Of a DNA stretch of 64,000 nucleotides, positions 35,323-46,777 are shown piece by piece. The position numbers and the translations under genes were made by a program. The notes beneath the pieces were generated by a model. It was not told the DNA's origin and did no database searches. It worked only from the letters and a program-made list of their open reading frames with translations. The stretch's first letter is position 1; each line of letters opens with the position of its first letter. Source of the DNA: Tetrapyrgos nigripes (Eukaryota > Basidiomycota > Agaricomycetes > Agaricales > Campanellaceae); NCBI GenBank assembly GCA_013368315.1, contig JAACJM010000029.1, positions 248,001 through 312,000 of the forward strand, read 5' to 3'.

Positions 35323-36436
35323 AATTGGCAATGAAGAATGTGGTATGTACATTATGCATCTCCTCAATGAATGGCCCTTTCAATGTGAGTAACTTAATGG
35401 AATACAAAGTGTAGTGAAGTTGACTAGACTAGCAATGCTAGTCTAGTGTCTAGCATAAGCATAGTGCTACCTGTACCAAAAGGCATCCAAATATATTGAC
35501 TTTCTGTTCAAACATCCAGCTTACTGATACATTATCTCTTTATATCTGTTGAGTGGATATATTGTCATTTCAGTGTGCATATGTCAACTCAGTTGCATGG
35601 CCATGGGAAGGATATTTATCTGAGAAGTCGGGCTTCTGTGCTTCGAAGTCAATGTGGCGCATCTTGCTTTCAAAGATGCTCAGATTGAGTACATAAGAAG
35701 GGCAGCTTTGGCCCAAAATAATGGCTGTAGGTCCCTAGGTATCCTTTGGCTATTTGGATGCGTTCATTGAGAAAGTGGTTCGAATTTGGATTGTCTGTGC
35801 AGTCGCTGAGCTCGTTGACATCACAATTCCAGTTTGTTGAGTGAGACATGGCAGTGTCTGCAGTAGTAGACTTGTAGTCTGAGTGAGCTTGGAGTGAGCT
35901 GGTAGATGATGATGTTGAAATATATACCTTCCATGTATAGTAACTATGATTCTATATGGAGTTATTATGAAACTTCTACGTAGTCATAAGTATGGCTAGT
36001 CTTTCAGGACATTCTCCAGACATTACTCTTATCTCTTACTATGTAGTGATATCTCTGTAGATAGCAATATGGCCAATGGCAATATCCTCTTAGTCTCTAA
36101 GTGTGTCCATGGACAATGTAGATATTAGTAATTACATGCTCTTTATCTAGTATAAAAGCTCTCTATAAAGTCGTAGTTACTACAGAACAATATCTAGTTC
36201 TATCTGCTCTTCAAGCAATTCACATCTAAGCTCTACAAGCTTTCTACTCAGCACTCTACTTGGTGAGCTCTATTGACTGGTCACCCTATGCTGAATAGTT
36301 GCTGCTTCATTAGATGTGCTTCAAGAGAGTGCTCGGGTGTCATTGGGTGTCAGTTTCGTGATTTTTGGAGAAAGAAAGCATCCTCTATATGTAGTAGAGA
36401 CTCTATACCATTTACAACTTATGTTGATGCGCTGAC
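35323..36436. other. Non-coding, LTR-like stretch
   Basis: A small hairpin (GACTAGACTAGCAATGCTAGTCTAG) is at about 35420. From about 35909 (TGTTGAAATATATACC) the sequence looks like a copia-type solo LTR: TG start and TATAAAAGCTC promoter at about 36152, followed by short pyrimidine/purine runs to about 36260. No target duplication could be confirmed, so the LTR call is weak. Confidence 0.35.
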
Positions 36437-37360
36437 ATTCCAAGGGGTACCCAGAACCTTAATACCCGACATCACCTTGGGGGGAGGGGGGGGGTGGACA
36501 GGTCCTTATGACCGAAAATGACATACTATCTCAGAAGTACTTGTATGGCCTGTAGAAATCCTCCTTTGGGTCCAATACTTGCTAAAAACGTAGAATGAAG
36601 GCAAAAGTAGCGTCCAGGCACATTCTGTCAGCCGAGAAACCAAATCTGGAAGGAGGCTAGACTGTTCCATGGCTACCAGGTGACTTGTCGCACTGCATGA
36701 CGTCAACCTCAGAAAAATTTTCTCGTTCTTGACGTTTGGCGCTCAACTCAGTTCGTCTTTGTATTGGATGGGAAAGAAGAAGAAGGATAGCGCCGTGTGT
36801 TCTATTCTTTTCGGGCAATTCATAATACTCATAAAACCTTTTCTCTAACTTAGCCCGAGTTCACAGTGGACAGCAGGCGCTTTTTCGATGTATGCAAGGT
36901 CAACGTCAATATTGGATTCGGAGGAGAAAAGAACTGGGACTTCCACCTTCAGAGCAAGACCCATAAGTCCAAGGAGGTCCGGAAGCCTATCTCGGCATTC
37001 TTCTCAAAGCCTGCCCCGAAGCAAGCCGTCACAACTGTTGCCGGTCCCTCACGTCTGGACATATCCCATACCTCTCCATCGCCTTCTATAGTTCCCGAAA
37101 CTACCCCTATCGTCAAAAATCATAAATACTACTTATATGGTGGAATACGAGTAAAGGCCATAGGAGACTAATGATGGAAGGAGAGAAGAGTCCAACGCGA
37201 TGATGTGGCAGTCGTTATGTAATCACTGCTTACATGATCGCCTTCCTTATATGGCAGGAGGGGGGGAGGGGGGGAGGGGGGCAGACCTTATGACCGAAAA
37301 TGAAGGTGATGTCCGGCAATAAGAAAGTGGGTACCCCTTGTGACATTCAAAACATCCTGC
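36437..37360. repeat. Rearranged G-run and inverted blocks
   Basis: A G-rich block (runs of 6-9 G separated by A) followed by ACCTTATGACCGAAAATGA occurs directly repeated at about 36478-36520 and 37258-37303. Outside these, CATTCCAAGGGGTACCC and CGACATCACCTT (36437-36478) recur inverted at about 37304-37352. The G runs can form G-quadruplexes. The arrangement suggests an element whose ends were duplicated and partly inverted. Confidence 0.6.
36866..37171 (+). pseudogene. BED-like zinc-finger exon of a transposon
   Basis: The frame reads FFDVCKVNVNIGFGGEKNWD then FHLQSKTHKSKEVRKPISAF and FSKPAPKQ. A C-x(n)-GG-x-x-NW-x-x-H-x-x-S-x-x-HK pattern followed by SFF(S/T)K is the N-terminal zinc-finger-like segment common in agaricomycete transposon-derived proteins (hAT/BED-like). 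One of the expected paired Cys is missing (only a single C before NVNIG). It is about 100 residues and lacks a transposase core. It lies between the two G-run blocks. Confidence 0.45.
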
Positions 37361-37401
37361 AACGTCAAACGTTTGATGATTTTAAATGTGATCGAGGAAA
37401 T

Positions 37402-37686
37402 CACTGCGGGCGACGATGGGTATTTGCAACCCATTTTTGAGCAGGTTTAAATCTCGAATTGTTTGCACGCTTTTTTTCCCAGATAAAATTAGTCTTACTT
37501 GCCGTTGAAATGCCGAAAATTGCATCATAATTTGTGCCTGATTTGGTGTGAAAAATTAAAATGATACAAGTTTCGGCATTTCAACGGCAAGTAAGACTAA
37601 TTTTATCTGGGAAAAAACCGTGCGAACAATTGGAGATTTAAGCCTACTCAAAAAGGGGTTGCAAATATCCATCGCCGCCTGCAGTG
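37402..37686. mobile_element. Second CACTG-ended palindromic MITE, AAT duplication
   Basis: The left end is CACTGCGGGCGACGATGG and the right end inverted is CACTGCAGGCGGCGATGG. Inverted arms of about 120 bp share ATAAAATTAGTCTTACTTGC. It is flanked by AAT at 37399-37401 and 37687-37689. Termini and 3-bp duplication again indicate the CACTA/Plavaka superfamily, but the family differs from the MITE at 27383. A half copy lies at 55497-55578. Confidence 0.9.
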
Positions 37687-37972
37687 AATAAGATCACCAA
37701 GTTGCCGCCAAGCATGCACGCAATCACTACTACCATTTACGCAACCTAGGTTACCCCACAGCCCCGCATTTTGGGGGCTTCCCGAGGGATGAGAAGAAGG
37801 CTAAAGCCAGAATTACTCTTTGTTCATGCTACATACTACATACTGAGCTACGTATAGCCTTGTTAAAAGCGTAGTTACACCCATGATGCATGATCCGTCG
37901 GACCTTGGTAGGACACTCATCCTCGCCACTGACCACCAGACCAACACTGCCGCCAGTCACTCTGAATCTGAC
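37687..37972. other. Three-prime flank of the CE15 gene
   Basis: Nothing was recognised apart from the MITE's target duplication at its edge. Confidence 0.35.
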
Positions 37973-39427
37973 TTACGTCAATGTAGGCGTGCTCCAGTTG
38001 ATCCACTGAGCCGGGTTCCACGGTACTCCACCAAACACATTGTTAGTGGAGAAAAAATCAGAGGTGTTAGTAGAGCCTCCCAACAAGAACTTGTCAAAGA
38101 AAGCGTTCAAACTGGGAGTCAAACTCGACGGCCACTGACAATGTTGGTGGCCACCAACTTGCTCAAAACCATGGTTATCAGGGACACCCAAAGCCTGGTA
38201 AACTGTCCTAGCAGCACTAACGCATCCCCAGGAACTGAGAGGGCTTAACCAGACGAAATCGGTGTTTTCGAATGAGATCAAACCACGAGGAGCTACCATG
38301 GCGAGTAGGAGGTGGTGGTCGTAAGGAAGTTGGTTGAGATTGTTGACATAGTTATTGAATGCGGTAGAGAACCAGACGTTCTCGCCAACGATTTCGGTAG
38401 CGGTCTGCACCACGGACCCACTATCTTGTTCGAATTTGGATAGACGCCAGCATGTGTCACCGCCAGAACCGGATTCTTGAGGGACAGTCAGGGCGATTCT
38501 GGTCTCGAAAGCACCGGCCTATACTCAAGGTCAAACGGAAGCCATAGAGAGCTGAAGAAAAGCACTGACCATGAGGGCACCTTTACCGTCCCTGGAACAC
38601 CCGGTGACGGCGATTTTTTGAGTGTTGATATTAGCAGCGGGAGTAGATTCCAGGATGTCAATGATTCGGGAGACACCCCAAACCCAGGCAGTCATAGCAG
38701 AGGCATTATGAGAAGAACCGTAAAGGTTGTAGAAAAGCCCGATACCACGGCTACTGGCGGAGTTCTGCTGTGCCATGTCGGAGTTGGAGTAGGTAAGTGT
38801 AGCAATCTGGAATCAAGGAAAAAGTAAGATAACTGATGATCGACAGGATGTATGTGGCTTTACTCACCCCGGCTGGGATGGGAATACTCCCTCCATCGTC
38901 TGTTGAGCAAAAATGAGATGAAGATATACACAGAAAATATGGATGAAGCACTTGCATCCTATAACAAGCGGCCACCCCCCACTTGGAGCTGTTCCCGAAG
39001 GGTATGTAATCGTCGGGCTAAAGGTGATAGAAGAACCACCATTGGACGCAGTGATGGCCAAAGTCCCAGTCGTCCCAGACTGGGTAAAATTGGCGGAAAG
39101 AGATGATGGCTTAGGAGGCAGCGAACCAGCTTCATAACCTTGAATAAGGGAAGCAATCTGAGCACGACGACACGCCCACTCCTCTTGCGTCTGCACGGGG
39201 GTGCCATCGTCAAAGAGGAATGGGTTAGGGAGTGCAGAGTTGTTGTAACCCGAAACCGTGAGTGGAGTCGAGCATGTACCGAGGACAGATGAACCGCCTC
39301 CGGGTTTGGAAGTACTTGTGGGAGCAGAGCTAGTAGCAGTAGAGGCTAGTGTGGTAGGCGGCTGAGCACGCGAAAGTTGTGCGACAGCAAAGGCGGAGCC
39401 AAGTCGAATAATCGTTGAGAACTTCAT
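37973..39427 (-). CDS. Secreted glucuronoyl esterase, CE15
   Basis: The start at 39427 opens [22 protein letters not shown], a signal peptide, then a Ser/Thr/Pro linker ([18 protein letters not shown]). The catalytic domain begins [20 protein letters not shown] and continues [71 protein letters not shown] (nucleophile Ser in GCSR-x-GK), [19 protein letters not shown] (acid Glu) and [14 protein letters not shown] (catalytic His). All three triad residues of the CE15 family are present. Such enzymes cut the ester between lignin alcohols and 4-O-methylglucuronic acid of xylan. Three introns: one begins GC (GCAAGT...CAG) after GWPLVIG, the others GT-AG. A linker is present, but no CBM1 domain was found at either end. 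The stop is at 37973-37975. Confidence 0.92.
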
Positions 39428-40929
39428 CACGACGATACAGAAAGTTGACCCTGTAGAAGCTATGCCAAAGTTGACATGCTTTTTATACTGCTCTGGGATG
39501 CCAGCGGACTGACCAGTCCCGGTCAGCGGACATGGCTGGGTCTCAAGACTGAAGAAGCTTCGCAAAACCAAGTTGGATTCGAAATCTGGGATGTCAATTC
39601 AAAACTTGTCACTGACGTATTTGTATTGGGTCTGTGTCGTAGAAAATCTCCGAATTTGAAAGCCTTCGAGATGCACATATTTGGTACATATACGGTCATC
39701 AACTTGTCACCGGGAGATTCGGAGATGAAGGTAAGTGAACTGTGTTCTGGAGGACATGATACATTGAGAAAGTCAAGCCAAGAGTATGTCGACTTACGAG
39801 GAAGAACATTTTTGCGACTTTGAATTAACTTTAAACCAACTTTGGACAACCTCCTCCGAAGCAGCTGATCAGAATTCTTCCGACAAGTCCCCAGCATTGT
39901 CACTAGAGATGATGCGAGCAGTGTCGGCGGCCTTACAACTTTTTCGTGTACCAGTGAGCAGAGATGGTACCGGTTGTGACTTTCTGGTCGCCATGCACTC
40001 GCTGAGATGCCGCCATTGCCGCCGGGTCGTGCGAGAGCTCGTCACATGTAACCTGAAGCCCCTGATCTCGCCAGGCATACATTACGAGTCCTATTTATAG
40101 GACGAGTCTTATTGACACGCCGAAAAGACAAAAATATCCACTCGACGAATAGATCACATCACTACTACTGATATAAGATATATCTGTAAGAAAGTGTCTT
40201 TCTGTACGTCTTTCTGCCGAGCGGATATTTTTATATTTTCGGCGTGTGAGCTCAAATGGTCGCTCTATTTTAGTCTCGAGGAAATACCACCGGAAACGAG
40301 GTCAAAGGAAGTGCACCTGCACGTCGAAAATACCATTCTATCCGCTCAACGGAAAGGTGTACAGATATACACGGCTGTATTGAAAGGTGATGGAAGGAGC
40401 GAGAGGATGAGAGGAAGAAAAGCTTCTAGATCACTCACTGGATTGTTTAGATGATTGTAAATTTTACATTTAAAAACCCAACCAATAGACATGTCGTAAA
40501 GTCTCGCACTTCCTAGCCACTTCCTAGCCCACTTCTTCCAAGGCAGTCACTAGGTGCACTTCTCTTGACATCATTTCCGGTGAGAGACACCGAATGCAAG
40601 TCCCACTTATCAAGGTCAGCAGATCTTCTGCGAAACCTTACTATCTTTTGTCAGGGACGGCGTGTCCATCAAGGCTTCAGGTGACTTTGACACTTTTCTA
40701 ACTTCTTACCCGCGCTCCACCATCTCAAGATGCCTAAGATACCATGGAGAAAGGGGGAAAAATAGAAAGGGAAAGGGAGATGCCAAAGGACCAGGCACTT
40801 CGCTCGATCAATATTCCTCCAATGTAATATTAAAATACCACATACATATACCACATACATAGTGTAAAAATCATAAAATAATGAATTAATGAACTGGACT
40901 GTCCACATCTCCGCTCAGGAATTTGCAGA
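39428..40929. other. Intergenic, no gene recognised
   Basis: The first part is the CE15 promoter. A short inverted pair occurs around 40110-40230: CGCCGAAAAGACAAAAATAT versus ATATTTTTATATTTTCGGCG, separated by about 90 bp, a possible degraded foldback element. No coding sequence was recognised. Confidence 0.45.
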
Positions 40930-42957
40930 TTATGACTGAGCTGTACTGTTAGTAGCCTCGTTAACAAGGGGGAACAATGGATCGTTGAGAGAACAGACTG
41001 TTCCTTCTTCAGGCAAAGTGCCATTGGCAAAGTAAGCAGCGACGTGTTGGAATGTGCAGTTCGATGCAAAGTTGAGGGCTGTATGCTATGAGGATATAAG
41101 ATGAATTGAACGCAAGACTCGAGTAATCTCGGTGCTTACGCCAGGTGAATCTTGGATCAGAAGACCAGAGCCAGGGAAGGACGCGCTCATTTTTTTTGCA
41201 CTGCAGAAAATATGTCTAGTCCTCGAGTGAACTTAAAGCTGGCAAATCCTCAACTCACGCGGACAACGGTGTAACTGGATCTGCTGTGTTTACAATGACC
41301 AGAAGAGATGAACTAGTGTTGTCGCCAACGGGTCCTACAGCGCTTTGAGTGACGAAAGATAATCCAACGAAAATAATGGACATACCACGGACACGACCTT
41401 CTGAGTGGACTCTCCATCCTCTGAACACGACACAGCTTCAGCAAAGGTATCTACATCAAGCAATTGTATACCTAGGTGCACCAAGTCATGATTTGAAGGG
41501 AGAACATTCCAGAAAAGGTTGAATTGATGTTGGACATGTACTCCCGCAACTGCGATGCATCCAGGTCACTAGGTTCTGCATTACTACAATATATTGAGAT
41601 CATGTTGATCATACTGTCGAAGTCACCAATTTCGGATCCACCACCACTTCTGAATGATCATGATCATCAATAAGCAAAAAAACCAATCAAATCTTAAAAT
41701 CGAAGAATTACATACAAGATTGGAGAAAGGCCAGTCGCATTCCCAGCTGAAAGCTCTGCAAACGCAGCAGCCATCATAGGGAATAACACGGGCTGAGGGC
41801 TCTTTAGGGCCTCGAAGACAAACGATCGGAGATTGTCGTAAGTGAGGATACCAAAGCTATCATCGCCCTCGAATACAGGAACCGGTTGAGCTCTAATGGA
41901 CGCATAGAGAGCTTCAACGTTGGCTTGGATTTCCGCTGGAGATGATGCATAGAACGCGCAGGCTTCAGGACTAGCAGCGTGAAATCCGTCATAGAACACT
42001 TGCATGGTTTTATCAGCGTCCATTATGGTATTGGCCAAGTCAGCTAAGTAAGTACGAAAAGCCCATGTTAGCGGAAACGGAGATGTAAAGATGTCAATGA
42101 CATACTGGAGAAGTAACCATCCATGTCCAAGCAGCCTGAGGATCACTATTATTACGGAGGAATCAATGGTCTATAATCTCTTATCACAACGACGACATGA
42201 CCAACGCGATCCTGAACACGAAAGACACGTCAGAAGATGCGTGCGAGAGCAATATCACTATCGATACACACCGGGAACATTGTTGCAAAAACAGAACCAA
42301 GGGCAGTTCCATAGCTCGAAGGACAAGAATCGTAAGCTTCAACGAATCACGAATCATAATATCATTGTTATACACACGATCCCCCATAATACTGCAATTT
42401 CTCCTGACCCAAAGCTTCACTCATCGCAAGCATATCTATGGCAACAAAATCCGTCGTCACAAAATTCAAAGTCCCATTCTTATCTCAGCTTTCCGCCAAC
42501 TGTCCGAAAACTTGAGCTCTCGCCCATGCATGCGGCAACGAATCCATAGTCGCATTCAGATCGATATCCTCGTCGCCAACCCAGTTAATCATCTCTTCTT
42601 CAGATTCGAAGATGGTGGAGGATATCTTTGGTGTAGATTGTCTGACGCCTGAATTTCAAGTCCAATAAGTAAGTAGAGAAACGTAAACACAAGTAAAACC
42701 TGCTAAGTAGACTAGACTCACCACGAGGATCAAACTCAATGATATCAAACTGATTCCCAAAACCCCCCTGCAGGTATGCAGCACTTCCCTTGAAAGCATT
42801 CATTACTCCACTAAATCCTGGTCCACCTGGATTATAGAATAACGGTCCACCGTATGCTGGGTCTGAACTATCAACAGTGGCATTCAACTTGATAACTGCG
42901 ATTGCGGCAGTTTGAGTGTTGTTTGGGTCGGAGTAGTCAAGAGGGACCTAGAAACCC
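40930..42957 (-). CDS. TAP-like alpha/beta hydrolase, 5' end missing
   Basis: The first visible exon reads VPLDYSDPNNTQTAAIAVIK, then AYGGPLFYNPGGPGFSGVMN (the GGPG-x-SG oxyanion loop), GNQFDIIEFDPRG, and, across an intron, YYGGSYGTALGSVFATMFPD (nucleophile Ser in GGSYG). Helical lid exons follow (EACAFYASSPAEIQANVEAL, NLRSFVFEALKSPQPVLFP). The C-terminal TAP domain ends LNDPLFPLVNEATNSTAQS with a stop at 40930. This is the secreted TAP/tripeptidyl-aminopeptidase-type hydrolase family found in fungi. The exon at 42957 is preceded by an intron end (GGGTTTCTAG). Directly beyond it is an LTR fragment (42961-43222), so the signal-peptide exon and promoter are displaced or lost. The remaining exons look intact, suggesting recent inactivation. 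Confidence 0.8.
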
Positions 42958-42960
42958 GAG

Positions 42961-43222
42961 TATGAGAATAAATGAATATGAGGACACTTGTTAAACAAGC
43001 GAGGCGACGAATACTATTGCGGCTCTAGAGGTATAGACAGTAAACTACTAAGTATTTATACTGTTGGCTACTGTGGCTACACGAGTCTGTAAATATAACA
43101 CTGTGGAGAAAAGCGGATACTACAATGTAATGTCTGATATCAGTTCAGAGTCAACGATGTAAGAAACGATGTAAGTACGGAGTAGTACAGAAAGTAGGTG
43201 GTGCATATGTGGATACAAGTGG
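42961..43222 (-). repeat. Truncated copia LTR in the hydrolase intron
   Basis: The reverse complement matches the LTRs at 47976-48312 and 53153-53489 from the 3' end (TTCATTTATTCTCATA) back through CCTCTAGAGCCGCAATAGTA and CACAGTAGCCAACAGTATAA to GTGCATATGTGG. About 75 bp of the LTR 5' end are missing where copy B of the dispersed repeat begins. Confidence 0.88.
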
Positions 43223-44231
43223 TCACTAGCTGATGGTTGTAGCAAGTATATGTAACAGGACAGCAATATTAAACTGAAAAGAAAAAAAACTGATGGAGAG
43301 ATTACTACAAGTCCCAAGCTGATTGCCTACCAGTTCACGATCATGACATTGTGAGCAGTCGTGAGGACCATCACCTCCTGAGTTCTGACTAGAAGCAGAA
43401 GTCTCAAAATCTCTGCCCACTCGCAGCAATAACTAGCAACCTGCAAAAAGGTCCTATCAGGGTTATCTAGTACTAGCGCTGACAGCAATTCCAGTACCAG
43501 ACTTGTGGATGCTCTCTGTAATGGATGGTGAGCATGGGAAAAGGGGAACAAAAGATTCTCATTGTATGTCTCTACGTCTTCTTCTCCCTTGTTCTTTCCA
43601 AAACATAGACAGTGCGTTTCATCCTTACTGTCTAGGGCGGCCTCCTCTCACTGTCTTGTGTGCAAATAGTGTGTGGAGGAAGATAATGAGCATTCCTGGT
43701 CATTGGCATGAAGAGATGTGGGGGTCATAGCTGAACAAAAAATGACTAGGGGGGTTCGTTGTAAGATAAAGCATGAGAAAGAGAGAAAAAGTGATGAACC
43801 CAGTCTATGATTGTCTAAAAGACATGTGCTATGTATTCAAACTCTTGCCCTTTTGCCTGAGGGCCAAATATGTCTCCAACAAGCAAGAGATGAAGAAGAA
43901 AGAGAGAGGAGAGAGAGAAGAGAGGGGGAAAAAGGAAAGCAAGTGATGAATAAGAAGATGAGAGATCAAGAGACAGAAAATAATGGAAAATGAAAAAGAT
44001 CAAAAGAGAAAGGAAAGCGATACAAAAGGACAAGAGAAAGAAAAAAGAGAATGAAGTGAGAGAAACTTTAGTTACCGGTTGCAAAGATATTGAGATAATG
44101 TCATTGTTTGGTCATGTTAATAAATACAGTGAGGAAACCAGAAACAACAGCACGGGAAGAGACAGGATGAATATGCACCGCCACACGTGGAAACTGAGTG
44201 TAAAGAACTCAGCCTCATTTCATTTGGCCTC
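43223..44231 (+). repeat. Dispersed repeat, copy B
   Basis: A 1-kb segment whose reverse complement is copy C (55333-56421), with high identity over landmarks such as CTGATTGCCTACCAGTTCAC-GA, CTGCAAAAAGGTCCTATCAG and GTCTAAAAGACATGTGCTAT. Its right part also matches copy A (33101-35322). It ends CATTTCATTTGGCCTCGTAA. Small frames in it are duplicated in copy C and do not resemble proteins. Confidence 0.85.
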
Positions 44232-44465
44232 GTAACCTCAAGCACACAACATCTTGAGTAACCTTTGCATATGTGACCATACAGGGATATCTTGAGCGGT
44301 GTGTGTGTTTAACTTTCACATTATTGATTTTATTTGCTCAGAAAAACCGTGCTCACCATCCAGTAACAAACAACATGCTACCAGGATACTTCCTGTCTTT
44401 CTCCTGACCGGCTGCACTTTTATGGTAACTATGCCTGACTATACTTGATCATCACTGTTGCTGAC
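44232..44465. other. Short repeat-flanking interval
   Basis: No gene was recognised. Confidence 0.3.
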
Positions 44466-44467
44466 TA

Positions 44468-44566
44468 CAGTGACTCTGAAAACTGATGTCACCCCTGTGA
44501 TCAGATTCAATTCAAAAACTCAATTCAATCTGGTCACAGGGGTGACATCAGTTTTCAGAGTCACTG
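44468..44566. mobile_element. 99-bp hairpin MITE with TA target duplication
   Basis: The left arm CAGTGACTCTGAAAACTGAT followed by GTCACCCCTGTGA is repeated almost perfectly in inverse at the right end, leaving a centre of about 20 bp. TA dinucleotides flank both sides (44466-44467 and 44567-44568). CAGT ends plus TA duplication fit pogo/Fot1-type Tc1-mariner derivatives. It is non-coding. Confidence 0.8.
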
Positions 44567-46777
44567 TAGTCTTTTCAGCACTCAACATATGAAATTTCTA
44601 TGGATAACGTTTTCAGTTCAGCCAGTTTGCTTGTCTTTATACACTGGGTATTCTGAATGTAGGTGGAGTGGGCTAGAGAATGATGGCCATAGGGACGAGG
44701 CAATGTCTAGGATGATGTGTGACAAGAGTGGGCAGCATGACACTAGGATACTATTCTCGAGTATACTAGAAGAACGATCTGTAAATATCTATACATCAGT
44801 AAAATGGCAAATTGAGCTTTTGGTAACTTTTTCCCATAAAGCCTTTTGATAGCTTTTTCCGACTTTTACTTTTTTCCCAATGGCTTCCACTTTTCAGCAA
44901 CTTTTGCCAGCTTTTACCGAGCTTTTCTGGAGGACCTCACTTTCTACATAAATGAGTCTCAAGTATTATAATTCTACAATACATGCTCAGAGACCTGTGT
45001 TAATACATGTAATTGGATTGAGCGAAGTGTGTGTATACCAAATTTGAGAGAGTTTCCCCAGATAGCACTATAATGCCAGACAGCCTGAGGGGAAGAGAAA
45101 GGAGGAAGAAGGACGCTTAGAGGGACTCTACTAGTATGAGACTGAGGACTTTAAAAAATATTTGATCCAGCGGCAACTTTGGTAAATGCCGGTCAACTGC
45201 ATAGTTGCGGTCACATGTTGTGTTGACCTTGCACTTGCACGTCCATCCCAACCTTCACTTCGTCCATTCACTGTGCTCATCTTGTTGCCTACCTTCTGCA
45301 CTTTTCTGGTGGTATGTGTGTCGTTTTTAAAAGTCTTTCTGACTGCGCTAAATGCCCTGTTGTTTTCCTTAGCTCAGTTCTCAGCTCACCCGAATATTTG
45401 TGATGTGCCAGTGGGGAGATAACATGGGATAGGTGCATACTTTACCCTTTACTTACCCTTCAACATGTCTGACTTGTCCCTGCTATTCCACTGTGCCACA
45501 TACTGAGGTCGTGTAATCTGTTGGAAGGACAGTTCGTGGTGTGTTTCCTTTAAAGAAACTTTTTTACTGCTAACACAGAAATCTCTCCTTCAGGCCTAGG
45601 ATAAATCTTTTGAAGGGAGCATACTCGTTTGGTAAGTCAGCTTGTCATTCACGACCCGATACTGGAACCTAACCTGCTGTGTACATTTAGGATGATGGGA
45701 TCTGCTTTCATTGGTTGACAGTACACTGTGATGACTGTATTGTGCACAGCGGTGGTTATGGGAAGGGCCTGTCTATAGTACCAAAGCAACACTTTTCATA
45801 GTTATTATAATGATGTCTCTTTTAATGCACCAATATTAGGAATCTGAGGTACAAGGATGTGGTTCTACTAATCATATTTAGCAGCTTTCCATGCGCCTTT
45901 TCAGCAGCTTTTCCAATGACTTTTGAAAGCAAGAGGCAACTTTCAAAAGCGATTGGGCCTGTGTTTTGAAAGCGTGACACAGATCAGAAAAAGTTGCATA
46001 AAAGTTGCAAAAAGCTGATTTGCCGATTTACTGATGTAATCCCTGCATGTGCATGTACAAAAAAGGCGTCCACCTGCCGCTAGAATACAGCTTTTTGCTC
46101 TGCTCTCTTTGCTTTAGTCTGCAACTTTTTGGAACTGTTGTCGACCTTTTGGCTCTCAGGAACATCACTTGAGAAAGTGTTTGATACTTTGAAAAGCGAT
46201 GGGGCCTGTGTTTTGAAAGCCGGTTGCTTACCAGAAAAAGTTGCTAAAAAGTCGGGAAAAGCAGGTTTGCCATTTTACTGATGCACTAGCAACTTGAATG
46301 TTCAATAAGGTGAGTAATGACAGTCATTTCTTCTTGTTAGTACTAGTAAATAGTTGAGATGTAAACACCATGTCGGAAAATGAAACAAAAGAATCTGAAG
46401 GAAAGAAAGGAGGTGAGGAATGCATCCATACGATCTGTTCCAGTGGCTTTTAAAGTGACACTGACACAATGGCCGTTCAGAGGCGAAGAAGGAATTATGA
46501 GAGAACAAATGTTATTCTACTGATGTGATAAAAATCTTGGGGCATGCCTGTGGCTCTAGCATTACTAAGGCTGTCTGCCAGATTCTGAAAGCCTCGACAC
46601 TCCATCCCATGGTTTCAGTGAAATCAGCCTGGCGCAATGCTCTCGCGAGCCCATTAACATTGATAACTTGTTCTGTATGCACTGTAGGAGAAACAAAGGT
46701 GAATGACCTCCAATCTTTGAGAATATTCATAGACTTGGTCCACAACATGCAAAATGTGGAGTCTAATCGCCACATAC
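44567..46777. other. Degenerate repeat tract, possible 1.5-kb element
   Basis: CATCAGTAAAATGGCAAA at about 44794 recurs inverted at about 46266-46283, and a diverged third copy is at about 46020-46038. Between them are many AGCTTTT/AAGTTGC-type words and the twice-repeated CCTGTGTTTTGAAAGC. It may be a decayed element with an internal second end. No coding gene was recognised. Frames at 45186-45422 and 46512-46775 look like chance. Confidence 0.4.

Noticed and set aside
43815..44084. 89-residue Phe/Leu/Ser-rich ORF, repeated at 55546-55833, as a membrane protein
   Set aside because: It is the pyrimidine strand of the GAGAGA-rich dispersed repeat. Hydrophobicity is a codon artefact.
45186..45422. 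78-residue ORF with hydrophobic stretches as a small membrane protein
   Set aside because: It sits inside a degenerate repeat tract, without a homologue-like pattern or flanking gene structure.
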